Of a stretch of 22,488 nucleotides of DNA, positions 1 to 10,394 are shown one piece after another. How positions within the stretch are numbered: position 1 is the first letter of the stretch; each line of letters begins with the position of its first letter. Origin of the DNA: Actinomortierella ambigua (lineage: Eukaryota > Mortierellomycota > Mortierellomycetes > Mortierellales > Mortierellaceae); the NCBI GenBank assembly GCA_016098155.1, contig JAAAJB010000566.1, positions 1 through 22,488 on the forward strand. Reading direction: 5' to 3'. The notes beneath the pieces are model-generated. The model saw nothing but the letters and a program-made list of their open reading frames with translations. It made no database searches and was not told where the DNA came from. A program made the translations under genes and the position numbers.

Positions 1-642
1 CGTCAGTAAAAAGATGACCAAGAGTGCTAGAACGGAAACTCGACTTTTCACATTCTTTTTTCCCCCAACTTTTTTTTTTTTTTTTTCTTCTGTCGGCATT
101 GCCCTCCGTTGTTCATTCGTTCCATTATTGCCTCCTCACCATTCTGCACTACCACCAGCACCACCACCGGTACTGCTGCTGCTATTCTCTCTCTCTCTCG
201 TTCGCTCGCCCTCTCGCCCTCCCTCTCACTCAGTCCCTCTGTCGCTCTCATTTTTCAACGTTCTTTGAAGGAGCCAACGAGACCAGACTCTACTCCTCCG
301 TCTACTTTCCTCCACTTGTACCCGCAACCTTAATCCTCTCTTTCCTCCCCATCAGACTCTGTCTTGTACACCATACGTACCTTTTTTGTTCGCCCACCCC
401 CACCCCCCACTTCCTGCTCACCCAACGCACTGCATCCCACCCGCACGCACAGAGGGGAAGAGAGTGAGAGAGTGAGAGTTTGATAGACAGAGAGAGAGAG
501 AGAAAGAAAGAGAGAGAGAGAGAGACAAGAGGGACCACATCGGATCAGCATCTCTTCCCCCCCCCCCTTCTTCTTCCTCTTCCTCTTCCTCTTTCTCTTG
601 TTCCTTCTTCCTTTCTTCTTCCTCGTCTGCGTCAACTACACA
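1..642 (+). promoter_or_regulatory. Leader/promoter of the DPP8/9-type gene, with CT and GA tracts
   Basis: No gene is recognisable in this stretch. It holds a pyrimidine-rich tract with CT repeats at about 185-250, a purine tract of GA repeats at about 462-527, and a second C/T-rich tract at about 557-630 that runs almost to the start codon at 643. Short open frames here are only translations of the simple repeats. CT-rich leaders just upstream of the start are common in fungal genes. No convincing TATA box is visible. The role as promoter and 5' leader is inferred from position. Confidence 0.5.
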
Positions 643-3600
643 ATGTCTACATGGGACCAAATCCGCAGCGAGGTCCGCTCATTCCGGGCATCCATCCAGC
701 CTACGGTCACCACCATTCGCGACTTTACATTCGACTCGAAGCGCGACCGCATCTACTTCCTGGCCAGTGACCTGGCCAAGTCACCCAAGTCCCCTATGCT
801 CTTCTACGTCGACTTGCCACACGTCTTTGCCGAGTCGGACCATGATGCAGAGCTAGGAACCAGGGCCACAGCAGACTCAACCTTGGAGGGTGACGACGTA
901 GAAATGGAGGACAACAGCGACAGCGACGAAGGACACATGGAAGTAGACGAAGAAGAAGAAGAGGAAGGAGAAGAGGACGAGGGCGAGCACGAAGGAGATG
1001 GCGATCTGGATGCAAGGATCGCCAATGGTGATCGGATGATCGTCCCTGGTATCCGCCGGATAGGCACCACCAGATCGAACCACCGTCCACCACCACCACA
1101 GAGGGCGCAACAGGATGGCAACAACCACAACCACAACCACAACCACAGCCACAACGACAACGGCAACGAGGACGGGGACCTCGACCTTGTGCCTTTTGAC
1201 CCACACACATACCCGTTTGTCGAGTTGACCCACCCGCCTCGTTCTCTGCCCAGTGTTGTTGGATCCTACCCAACTGATACTATCCCAGCACCAATCCCTG
1301 CATCAAAGGCATCAGGCCAAATGGGCAAGGACCAGCCATCGCCTACAATGCATGCCACCAATGATGCGGCCATCGAGGACATCCTCGATGCTGCCCCTGT
1401 ACTCGACTGGGTACCAGTGCTCTCAGAAGAGTGGATCAAAGAGCACCATGCCGCTTACCTGCTCTCACGAAACGACGCACGTCATCGTCAAGGCGATGGT
1501 AACCCCCCACCCAGGATGGCCGCTGGGATCAGCCAATACCAGTTTGACCCGCAACAGAACCGGATTCTCTTTCCCTATGGCGACGAGATTTATCTAGCTG
1601 ACATTCCAGAGGTAAGCAGTGACAAAAAACGTAAACACACGGCATACACATGAAAAAAAAAAGGATCGAAAAAAAAACTAGGGGTACTTTGACGGGAAGA
1701 GCCCTTCATACTCACCTCCCTTCCTCCCTCTCTATCTCTCTCTCTCGCTCTTGCTCTCTCATTCATACCGTTGAACCGAATAGAGTGGCAAAATCCACCC
1801 CGAACCAATCGTACCGCGTTTTTATCCAGGTTCGAGTGAAGCGCATCGGTCGCCGCCGTCGTCTTCGTCTCTCATCCTGCAGCAGCCGGCATCCCCAAGC
1901 GTCTACTTCATTTCAGGAGCGAGCCCTCTTCACTCACCCAAATCGACCGCCAGGATACCGATCTCGACCTCTGTTTCCTCCATCGCTTCCACGGCTGCAA
2001 CGTCCACATCTCTTGAAGACCACCTGGAAGGAGCTCGAGGGTCAGGCTCAGGGTCAACCGCATCAACAACACCAACAACAGGAACGGCGACAGGAGGCGG
2101 AGGCGGAGGAGGAACAGGGGCATGCAATGCACACGTGCGGATGGATCCAAAGCTCGGCGGGACAGACATGAACCTAATCGCGTTTACGCGGACCAGGGAT
2201 CTATGGGTGGTGACGACCTCGGGGGTTGAAACCCAGCTGACGTTCTGTTCCAGGAACAAGAGTAATACGGCCATTAGCTGTGGCATTGCTGAGTTTATCA
2301 TGCAAGAGGAGTTTCACCGCTACACCAACTACTATTGGGCGCCCCCGCAGCAGCAGCAGCGGCAGCAGCAGCAGCAGCAGCAGCCGTCCTGCTTCTCGTC
2401 TTCTGCTTCGTCCACCAACGGAGGAGCAACCACGGCCTCTTCGAGCACCAGTAGCGTCAACAGTGTCGGGAGTCGTCATCATCGTCATCATGACTGTCAC
2501 CACCAACATCACAATCATCACCACTACCATCACAACGCATCACTACCGGTCGTGACGCCCAGGGGCATGCAAACGCGGCCCAAGGAGCGCATCCTCTACC
2601 TGCAAGTCTCTGAGGCGATGGTGGATGTGGTGATGATTCCACGACAAGGGATTCATCCTGAGGTGGAAGAATACCGATACCCACATGCGGGTACGGCCAA
2701 CGCAGCGTCCGATATTCAGATTGTCGAGTTTGTGCCAAAGCAGGATGAGGACGACATTGTCCCCGAGCCCTTGCATAAGCGTCTCTGGGGTCGATCGTCG
2801 ATTTACAAGATCTGTCCTTGGCTGGAATATATCGTCCGGTTTGGCTGGACGCCCAATGGTGATAGGTAAAGAAGTTATGAAAAGGAGGATCGAATAATGA
2901 GAGTGGAGAAGAGCCCAACTCCTCCCTCTTCAAAAATGGAGAAAATGCCAACTTCAATTTTTTTTCTAACATCCAGATTCTCCCATTTTCTTCTTCTGAA
3001 TTTAGTGTATGGGCTCAGGTATTGGATCGCAAGCAACAAACGAGCGCATTGGTCATGATACCCTTGGATTGCTTTCAGTCTGTAACTGAGCATGCCAATA
3101 GCACCCAGCAGATCGAAGAAGAGCTTGCGAGCAGGATCAAAATAATTTTCGAGGAGCGGAGCGACTACTGGATCAATGTAAGTGAAAGGAATGTAGAATT
3201 GTAGTCTCTCGTTTGACAAAAGATGAGGGTATGGGTATTTTTTTTGACCTTTCTTTCCTGCCTCATTATCATCCATGATGGGGGCAAAAAAAAAATAAAA
3301 AAAATAGGTGACGGATATTCTGTACATATTCCCATCGAGTGATTCCTGTCACTCTACAATACCGTCCGCAACTACCACCACCACAGCAGCACCAGTATCA
3401 TCAACATCATCAACATCATCAACATCGTCGTCACCATCATCATCATCATCATCACCACCACCACCACCACCGTCCAATGGCTGTGGAGAGACGACAACGA
3501 CGATCCAGTGTATCGTAGCCTCCGAGCGAACCGGCTTCCGGCACCTCTACCTGCTGACGTACGACTCAACGACGAGTACCTCGAGGTCGTCAATCGTGCC

Positions 3601-6038
3601 GATCACGGCGGGCGACTACAAAGTGGTGGTCGACAAGCCGATCTCGGTCGATCTGGAGCGGCGGCTGGTCTATTTCACGGCGAAGCGGGACACGGTTCTG
3701 GAAACGCATCTGTACGTGGCCAGTTTTGCACGCGGCGCAGACCCATACCAGCATGTGAAACGGTTGACCCATCTTGGGTTTAGCCATCAGGTGACGATGG
3801 ACGAAAACGCTTCTCCTCCATATGGTGATCATCATCATCGTCGGTTCTTGACCTTGTTCTCCAGCATCGAACAGAGCCCGACATGTGCTGTCATGCATCT
3901 GCGATGGGACGCCTGCAAGTTTAAGCGACGGAACTTTACAAGACGCCGCCCACCGCCGCCTTTGCATTCTCCAGCTGCTGCTACTACTCCTCATCAGCAA
4001 GGGCAGAACAATGGTTGGCAGGAGAACAAACGGACGAGACTGGCGATGAACAACAACAACAGCAACAGCACCGCCAACACCACCACCACCACCACCGACG
4101 ACTGGGATGATGAGTGGGAATGGTGGTGTGACTGTGGGTGTCGGCTCCCAAAGATCTCCTCGTATGCGCTCTTGCTGCGCGAGGGGATCCGGAACCGATC
4201 TGCCAAGGAGGTCCGGGACAATCCGATTGTCCCTCCGCCGTTGGATCGGTCTGCAACAACGGGAACTCCATCATCAACAACAGCAACATCACCATCAACA
4301 ACCACAACAATATCGTCGTTATCTGGGACCAGCCATGGTCGACGCGTCCTCGGTCGGTTGGGATCGAACCAGGAGGGATCGCGCAGGATGAACGGGACAG
4401 CAACAACATCGACGACGACGGTGGGATTGAATCCTGGGGGAGGAGGTATCAACAATAGCAACGGGACGACGACAATTCGGCCACGCAAGTCCTTGTCAGG
4501 GTTTCTGGCGAGCCATCTGCTATCTCCGGGGATCTTGCAATCGTCAAAGTTTCCGGGGAGTGGTGCGTTTGGCAGCGCGGACTCGACCTTGATGGTCGGC
4601 TCATCCTTCACTTCCTCCTCTCCTTCCAACACCACTACGACTACCACTACTACCACCACCAGATCCTCATCCTCGTTGGCATCGTCATCATCATCATCGT
4701 TTTCTTCGTCTTCGGTATCGTCTTCGTCATTGTCGTCGTCGTTGAGGGTGCGGACGAAATCGGCGCCGCGGCTAGGTGTTTTTTCGTCGTCAGGGGCGTC
4801 GTCCTCGCATTCTCCTTCGTCGTTTTTCTCGTCGAGTTTGTCTCCATCCGGCATGGGAGGAGGAGGAAGAAGCGGGGGTGGTGGTGGTGGTGGAGGAGGA
4901 GGAGTACCAACATCACCACCATTGTCGTCATCGTCCTCTGCGAGCGGGATCGGCCTCGCTGTGAACGCCAACCACCACCCAGCAGGCGAGTTCTTCACAT
5001 ACGAGTCCTCCGACGGTGTGATGTTGCATGGATGTCTGTATCGACCGGCCAGCTACGAGGCCGGGTGCAAATACCCGACGTTGGTGTCGATCTATGGCGG
5101 GCCCAAGTCGCAGATGGTGACGAACGAATACAAGCTACCGAAATTCCTTCGCGTGTTCTTGGCGGCGCGGATGGGCTATGCCGTGGTGATGTTTGATGGC
5201 CGTGGGAGCAATGAACGCGGGATCGAGTTTGAGGGCCGGTTGAGACATCGGATGGGCCAGGTCGAGATCCAGGACCAAGTGGAGGGGTTGCGGTTCTTGG
5301 CCCGGCCGGAAAATGGCGGAGTGGTTGATATGGATCGAGTGGCCATTACTGGCTGGAGTTATGGTAAGGAAATGGAGGAAGGGGGGGGGAAATGCTCTAT
5401 ACTTTGTCAATTTCTTTTTCTTGTTTGAGAGTGAGAAAAACTTACCCCACGGCTGTTGCCTGTTTTTGTCTTTTTTGGGACGGTAGGCGGATATCTGTCA
5501 TTGATGGCTCTGGTTCAATACCCCGAGGTGTTTAAACTGGCGATTGCAGGTGCACCTGTGACACAGTGGGAGCTGTACAACAGTGCCTACACGGAGCGAT
5601 ACATGGGTTTGCTTTCCGAGAACAAGGAGGGCTATACCAAGAGCAATGTGCTGAGCTGGATTGACAAGTTTCCTGACAGGTAAAGACGCTCTTTTGTTGC
5701 ATTTTGTTGAAGAGGAAACGTGCTTCAAACCCAGCAAGGCGAAGGAACCAACATCTCCTGTCTTTCTTTCCCATTCGCTCTGTATTTTTTTTATTTTTTT
5801 TATTTTTTTTATTTTTTATATTTTTTTTTTTAGCGAGAACCGACTGTTGATTGCCCACGGGTTGATTGATGAGAATGTGCACTTTAAGAACACCGAGACG
5901 TTATCAGCCGAGTTGATCCGGGTCAACAAGCCTCATCACATCCAGCTGTACCCAACAGAGCGCCATGGCTTGCGCGATGCGCGTGTCAACGAACATTTCG
6001 AGACGCTCATGTTTTACTGGCTCCGCAATTACTTGTAG
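643..6038 (+). CDS. DPP8/9-type dipeptidyl peptidase (prolyl oligopeptidase family S9B), six exons
   Basis: Serine peptidase predicted to remove N-terminal dipeptides ending in Pro or Ala. Exons: 643-1611, 1883-2865, 3006-3177, 3308-5363, 5487-5679, 5834-6038, giving 1525 residues. All junctions are GT-AG and phases match. The start at 643 (context ACAATGT) is preferred over an in-frame ATG at 598, which would only translate the pyrimidine tract. The N-terminus WDQIRSEVRSF resembles DPP8/DPP9. No signal peptide or membrane anchor is seen, so a cytosolic enzyme is likely. A double Glu (465-466, in FIMQEEFHRY) matches the pair that binds the substrate amino terminus in DPP4/8/9. The catalytic triad is Ser1392 (GWSYGG), Asp1470 (LIDENVHF) and His1502 (ERHGLR). 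Human DPP8/9 have about 880-900 residues. The excess is low-complexity sequence: an acidic and His/Asn region in exon 1, poly-Gln and poly-His in exon 2, and a Ser/Thr/Gly insert of about 350 residues between propeller and hydrolase in exon 4. The family is firm; the first acceptor is uncertain by 3 nt. Confidence 0.93.
2348..2383 (+). repeat. CAG repeat coding for poly-Gln
   Basis: Twelve codons, four CAG, one CGG and seven CAG, encode Gln4-Arg-Gln7 inside exon 2 of the DPP8/9-type gene. The run lies just after the double-Glu motif and the conserved YYW segment, so it is an insertion into the beta-propeller region rather than part of the conserved fold. Confidence 0.9.
2477..2536 (+). repeat. 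CAY-rich tract coding for a His-rich segment
   Basis: About twenty codons, mostly CAT and CAC with a few CGT, GAC, CAA, AAT and TAC, encode a histidine-rich stretch in exon 2. It follows the poly-Gln tract and a Ser/Thr-rich spacer, within the same insertion in the propeller. Metal binding is conceivable, but nothing here demonstrates it. Confidence 0.8.
5784..5832 (+). repeat. 9-bp A/T tandem repeat in the last DPP intron
   Basis: About four copies of a 9-bp unit, one A followed by eight T, fill the 3' half of the intron at 5680-5833 and merge with the T-rich tract in front of the acceptor TAG. It acts as an exaggerated polypyrimidine tract and is likely length-variable. Confidence 0.8.
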
Positions 6039-6313
6039 CCATTGATAGCCTTCGTTGGAGTCTCCTTACAAAACAAAACAAAACTAAACAAACAAAAAAA
6101 ACTTATTGACGAAAAAAAAAAATAGACATCTCCTTCTTCCATTTTTGTGTCCTATGTAACTGTCCTGTTCACTCGCGAGTATTTATTGCTGCCTTCGGTT
6201 TTTTTTGTTGCATATATCTGTAGTGCATTAGCAAGTGGACGACAAAAACAGATATTTAGTAGTACTGGGGGGAGGGAGGGATCCCCCCCATTGGTGTTGA
6301 AAAGACTTCCATA
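6039..6313. other. Shared 3' region between convergent genes
   Basis: This gap separates the stop codons of the convergent DPP and ankyrin genes. It is A/T-rich, with AAAC repeats just after the DPP stop and a G-rich, C-rich patch at about 6267-6290. Both 3' UTRs must lie here, and they probably overlap. No gene is visible. Confidence 0.6.
6182..6187 (-). terminator. Candidate poly(A) signal AATAAA of the ankyrin gene
   Basis: AATAAA on the minus strand, 127 nt beyond the stop codon of the ankyrin gene. It is the only canonical hexamer in the short 3' region. The assignment rests on position and motif only. Confidence 0.4.
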
Positions 6314-7359
6314 TTACTCTTCGGGCGACTGAATATTCAACAGCGCCAAAATCTCTGGGTTATCGGACATGTCCTAAGGAAAAAGTGAAAACAAAAAAGT
6401 AGTCGAGAGGTTAGAAGCCAGTGGTTCACCCGTCAGAGCTGCGCATTCTTTTGTTTGTCAATCGTCCAGAGAAACTGCTTTTTTTTTTTTTCAACGTACG
6501 ACAGAGGAGTATCCCTTTCGGTTCCTCAGATTCACGTCGGCGCCTCGTTCAACAAGAGCCGAGACAATGGAGGACTCGCCCAAGAGGACGGCAAGATGCA
6601 AGGCCGTGTTACCATTCTAATCATTGAAATCGTATTTTCCGACATCCCCCGCAGCAAAGAAAGACAAGGAGTGGTTGGTTTGTTAACAACACCATCAAGT
6701 AGACTATCAAAGAGGAGATGAGGGTCTCCATTTCTCGGCTATACTAGGGGGGGGCCTTACTCCAAATTGTAGGTCAATGTCTGTTTTAAATAGCCCAAAA
6801 AGAAAAGCAAAAGAAAAAAAAAGCGCGTCAGTGACAAATGACAGAAAGTCTCACATCTCTTTGTATGTGTAGTGTAGGGTGTCTCCTTCTGGTTTCGTTT
6901 TGCTCCGTTCGTTATCCATTGAGAGAACGCGCTTTCTTTTCTTTTCTTTTCTTTCTTTTTTCCTAACCTTGTTCGAACGTCGAGTCCAGAATATCACACG
7001 CAATGGAATTCTTCCCGAGCAAGATGGCGAGCTGCAGGGCCGTGATCGGCCCTTGGTAGGCGCCGAGGAAGGTGTAGGCGTCGTTCTCGACCTCTGCAGG
7101 GTACGGCCAGCCGCCTTGAGGCTTCCTGAACCGCCACTCGGATGTCAGCTCTTTTTTATGGCTCGAAAGTATTCCCCGAATCACCTCCGTCTGTTCGTCC
7201 TCCAGTGCCTCTAGAAAGGTAGACTGGAGCATCTGGTAGAGATTTTAAGGGCAATAAAATACTTTAATGACCACCATTTTTTTTCTTCAAAGTCAATAAC
7301 ATAATAATATCAAGTGAGCAGCTCCTTCTTACTTCGGTGTTGAGGCTTGAAGTCGACAT
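6314..7359 (-). CDS. Small ankyrin-repeat protein, five exons
   Basis: Predicted 162-residue protein. Minus-strand exons: 7359-7333 (MSTSSLNTE), 7232-6968, 6780-6761 (20 nt), 6616-6500 and 6373-6314. All introns are GT-AG, phases are 0, 1, 0, 0, and the coding sum is 489 nt. Exon 2 carries an ankyrin helix pair (ITALQLAILLGKNSIACDIL). Exon 4 carries a textbook repeat (NGNTALHLAVLLGESSIVSALVERGADVNLRN, given in parts: TALHLAVLLG then VERGADVN). The last exon ends with a helix, NPEILALLNIQSPEE. Ankyrin repeats bind other proteins; no catalytic or membrane segment is seen, and the partner cannot be named. The gene is convergent with the DPP gene and in tandem with RAD21. The weak points are the microexon and the acceptor at 6617-6618: without that intron, an in-frame TAG would interrupt the protein just before the second repeat. 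Confidence 0.78.
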
Positions 7360-7829
7360 GGTGAATGGGGAAGAAGGTGAATGAATGTAAAGAGTATGGA
7401 CATGTCGTCCTTTTGAACCCCTATTTTCTTGAGGTGGTGGTGTGGGCCGGTTTGTTGGATGACCATCTCCACTCTTTCTCCCCCCCCCCTTTTTTTTTGC
7501 CCCCTTTGTATGCCACGCAGTCAACTCGATACCACAATCAGCCCCATCAGTCGGGGGTCCATACAATCCACCAAGGTGCCCTCTCAAGGCCTTTTCGTTT
7601 TTGTTTTGTTGTTTTGTTATATAATATGCACTGCAGAAGTAGAGAAAGGAAAAAAAAAATACAAGTTATGGGGGAAGGTCGATGATGTGTCGATGTGTCG
7701 GTATCAGGAGATGATTATAAAAAAGTGAGTGAGAGTTGGAGTGAATAAAAAAAAGACATCGTGTGCCATGGCTACTGTATAAACTTTGTGCTTTTGTGCT
7801 CCCTCCCCTCTCTTCTCCCTCTGTTCGTT
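7360..7829. other. RAD21 3' region and ankyrin-gene promoter
   Basis: This intergenic stretch lies between two minus-strand genes. It should contain the RAD21 3' UTR on its right side and the ankyrin-gene promoter and leader on its left. A C8-T9 homopolymer junction sits at about 7481-7498 and an A/T-rich patch at about 7610-7665. No canonical AATAAA on the minus strand and no additional gene were found. Confidence 0.5.
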
Positions 7830-10331
7830 TTACGCCTCCACCTGAATCTCTCCAGTGTGTGGCGACAGCTCCTTATCCGCCTCAACAAGCGTCTCAAGCC
7901 ACGGGCTACCGCCAATCTTGATCTCGCCAAAGCTCTTCTCCTGCTCGACCTTGACAACATCCTTCGTCGACAACACCAGCAGCTCAAAGAACAGCTTGGC
8001 AGCCTCGCCTCGCGTCTGACCCCCGCCTTGCATCAGCTCCGAGAACCCGACTCGTGTGCGGTTGTGTCGGTTCTGCGTCGACGACGCGGTCGCGTGCATC
8101 GCCGTCCGTGTCTTCTTGCCCTGTCCGGCCTCCGTCTCCTCCTGCGTCAACTCTCCAGCGGCCTCGCGCTGTGCCTTCGCTTGTGTCAGCCCTTGTTGGA
8201 CAAGTCGCATCGTTTGTACAGTGGAGTGGCTAAACACAACGCCCTCCAGCTCCTTGGTCGTCGTCGTCGTCGTGCCAGATGCTCCCTCCTCCTCTGTCTC
8301 GCCAAACAACGACTGCCCTTTACGCTTGCTGCCGGATGGTCCCGCCGCCAAGTCCTCTGGCACTGCTGCCGCCTCATCATCCCCGACAGGGGAGTGACCG
8401 AGCTGGAACCCTTCAAACATGTCTACAGGTGGGGGGCTCACACCAGCCTGGTCCAAGAGGTGTTGGTGGTCTTCATCGTCGTGCTGTTCTGGCATAGCCC
8501 AAGCCTCCTCCTCATGTCCGTGGGCCTGTGCATCCTGTCGTTGTTGTTGCTGTTGTCGTCGTGGTGGGTCAATCTGCAAGCGTCTTGAAAACATGTTTGC
8601 CAGCTCTGGCACGAGCTCGCCACCGCCGGTACCAACACCTCCACCCATCAGACGCGGGCCCGCCGAGCAGTCCAACAGATAGCCGACCCATCCACCATGG
8701 GCCACATCCGACTCGATCTGCTGCAGACGCAACAGCTTGCGCGACCGCGGCAACACCTCAAAGACCAGTGTTGGACGTCCGTCCTCATCGTCGTCTTGTT
8801 CGCCCTGTGGCTGCTGGCTTTGGAGCTCGCCTTGTGCCATTTCGGTCACGTCGTCGACAATCAGCTTGCGCTTCTTGGAAAGTACTGCTGCTGCTGCTCC
8901 TGCGGCAGCGTCTCCAAGAGCAGCAGGTCGCACTGTGCCATCGTCACCACCAACCTCCGCCTCCACCACCTCCTCTTGAAAATCTTCAAAGTCAACGCGA
9001 AGAGGCGAGCGAGCACCGAAATCATAGTCATGGACGGGCAATTCGCCAAAGTCAACGAACGGCTCGTCTGCCGCCACACTCGGTGCGCGAGCGGCGTCCT
9101 TGGTCATAGCATCACCACTGCCCATTGTCATCAGACCAAGAGGGTCCACACTCGCCGACCGTCTCTCCACAGCTCCACGACGTCCCACCTCAATCTCCAA
9201 ATCGTCCTCGTCGCCCTCGCCGGCCATTATTCCAGCCTGACGGGCCGAGCTCCCACGCTTCGCAAGGTGATCCAACGTCCCGGCCAAATCATCGCCAAAC
9301 ATGTCGAGATCCAGGCCATCCTCGGGTCCAGCCAGGTCAAAGTCCATTGTCCGATAGCCGCCTCCACCAACGCCAGCAAGGCTCGGACGGCCTGTGGATG
9401 TAAAGCGATGATTCCGTCCAAACTCAATGTCGCTACCCTGTGACATGGCAAACAGATCCAAGATATCCTTTCGCTGTTGTTTGTGCTGTTGCTGCCCATC
9501 CAGGCCCTCCTCCTCCTCCTCCAGCATGATGTCTCCAGTCCGGCCAACACCCTTGATCCCCCAGGCCTCCAGGTCAAAGCCGCCTTGTGCTGGGACGAGC
9601 AGGTCGAGCTCCGTCATGTTGTCGGGCACGGTGATGGCGTTGAAGGCAGCGGCCGCCATTGCAGCGTCATTCAGACCGGCAGCAGTAGTGGCAGTGGCAG
9701 CAGTGCCGACGGCACGGTCCAGCTGGTCGTCCTCGGTGGCGCGGAAGGCAACCTTGATCTTGACTAGGGCTTCGTTGCAGTCCTCCTGAAGGTATTTGGC
9801 CTTGCGTGAGTAGATCCTGGCCACACCCAAGAGGAGCTGGCCCGAGAGACGGAGGGCCATGGGCGCTTGGTCGGCACCCATAATTGCATCTATTTTTGTT
9901 GTGTGTGTGTTTTTTTAGGAGGGAGTACGTTAGGAATAACACATTACGAGTGGAGGGTTGGAGGAGAGATGACACAACACCAAACAACTCTAGGAATGGG
10001 CGCGACAGTTTCCTGTCAAAAAAAAAAAAGTTTCCACAAACAGGAACACGCATCCTGACACCTGTAGCTCAGGCACGGCATACGCCATAGAAAATAATGC
10101 TGAGGGGTAGTAACATCGTTTCATGGCTACATGCGGCAAAACTTGTTGGTTTGCCACCATGTGCGCATTCAATTTTGAATGAGAAGGGGGGGGGGGAATC
10201 GACATACCAACAGAGTTGGAGAGATCAGTCTGGAGAAGCTGATTCTTGGACAGCTTGCGCTCCCAGTGGGCAGCAAGCCAGACCTTGGCCAGGGGACCCT
10301 TTTTGGCGAGGATGGCCTCTGAATAGAACAT
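7830..10331 (-). CDS. RAD21: Cohesin kleisin subunit RAD21/Scc1, two exons
   Basis: Mitotic kleisin that closes the SMC1-SMC3 cohesin ring and is cut by separase at anaphase. Exons 10331-10208 and 9889-7830 join in phase 1 (GTTG, GTATGT donor; ATAG acceptor) to give 727 residues. Residues 1-100 form the Rad21/Rec8 N-terminal domain that binds SMC3: [20 protein letters not shown], then [17 protein letters not shown] and [20 protein letters not shown]. The RKAKYL...KIK signature favours the RAD21 rather than the meiotic REC8 branch. Residues about 650-727 match the C-terminal winged helix that binds SMC1 ([19 protein letters not shown]). Two sites resemble the separase consensus ExGR: DIEFGR at 195-200 and EIEVGRR at 273-279. 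The middle is acidic and Gln/Gly-rich, as expected for a kleisin linker. The start is set by the conserved MFYS. Identity is firm. Confidence 0.95.
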
Positions 10332-10378
10332 CTTTGGTTATCAGAATAACAATAAAAGGATTGGCCGTGCTCTCTCTT

Positions 10379-10387
10379 GACGCGAAA
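10379..10387 (+). promoter_or_regulatory. Candidate G1/S element (GACGCGAAA) upstream of RAD21
   Basis: GACGCGAAA lies about 50 nt upstream of the RAD21 start codon. Fungal SBF/MBF factors recognise ACGCGT and CGCGAAA, and E2F recognises the related TTTCGCG. Cohesin kleisin genes are typically induced at G1/S. The motif is seen; binding is inferred, and a match this short can occur by chance. Confidence 0.4.
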
Positions 10388-10394
10388 AAATAGA

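Noticed and set aside
3994..4998. 334-codon open frame on the minus strand opposite the DPP insert
   Set aside because: It is the antisense reading of triplet repeats (poly-Val, poly-Asp, poly-Pro), with no family resemblance. The plus strand carries the conserved enzyme.
7761..8588. 275-codon plus-strand open frame opposite RAD21
   Set aside because: It is antisense to the conserved kleisin C-terminus and rich in Leu/Arg/Cys, as expected of a shadow frame.
8697..9443. 248-codon plus-strand open frame opposite RAD21
   Set aside because: It is a shadow of the RAD21 linker, with no domain or plausible composition.
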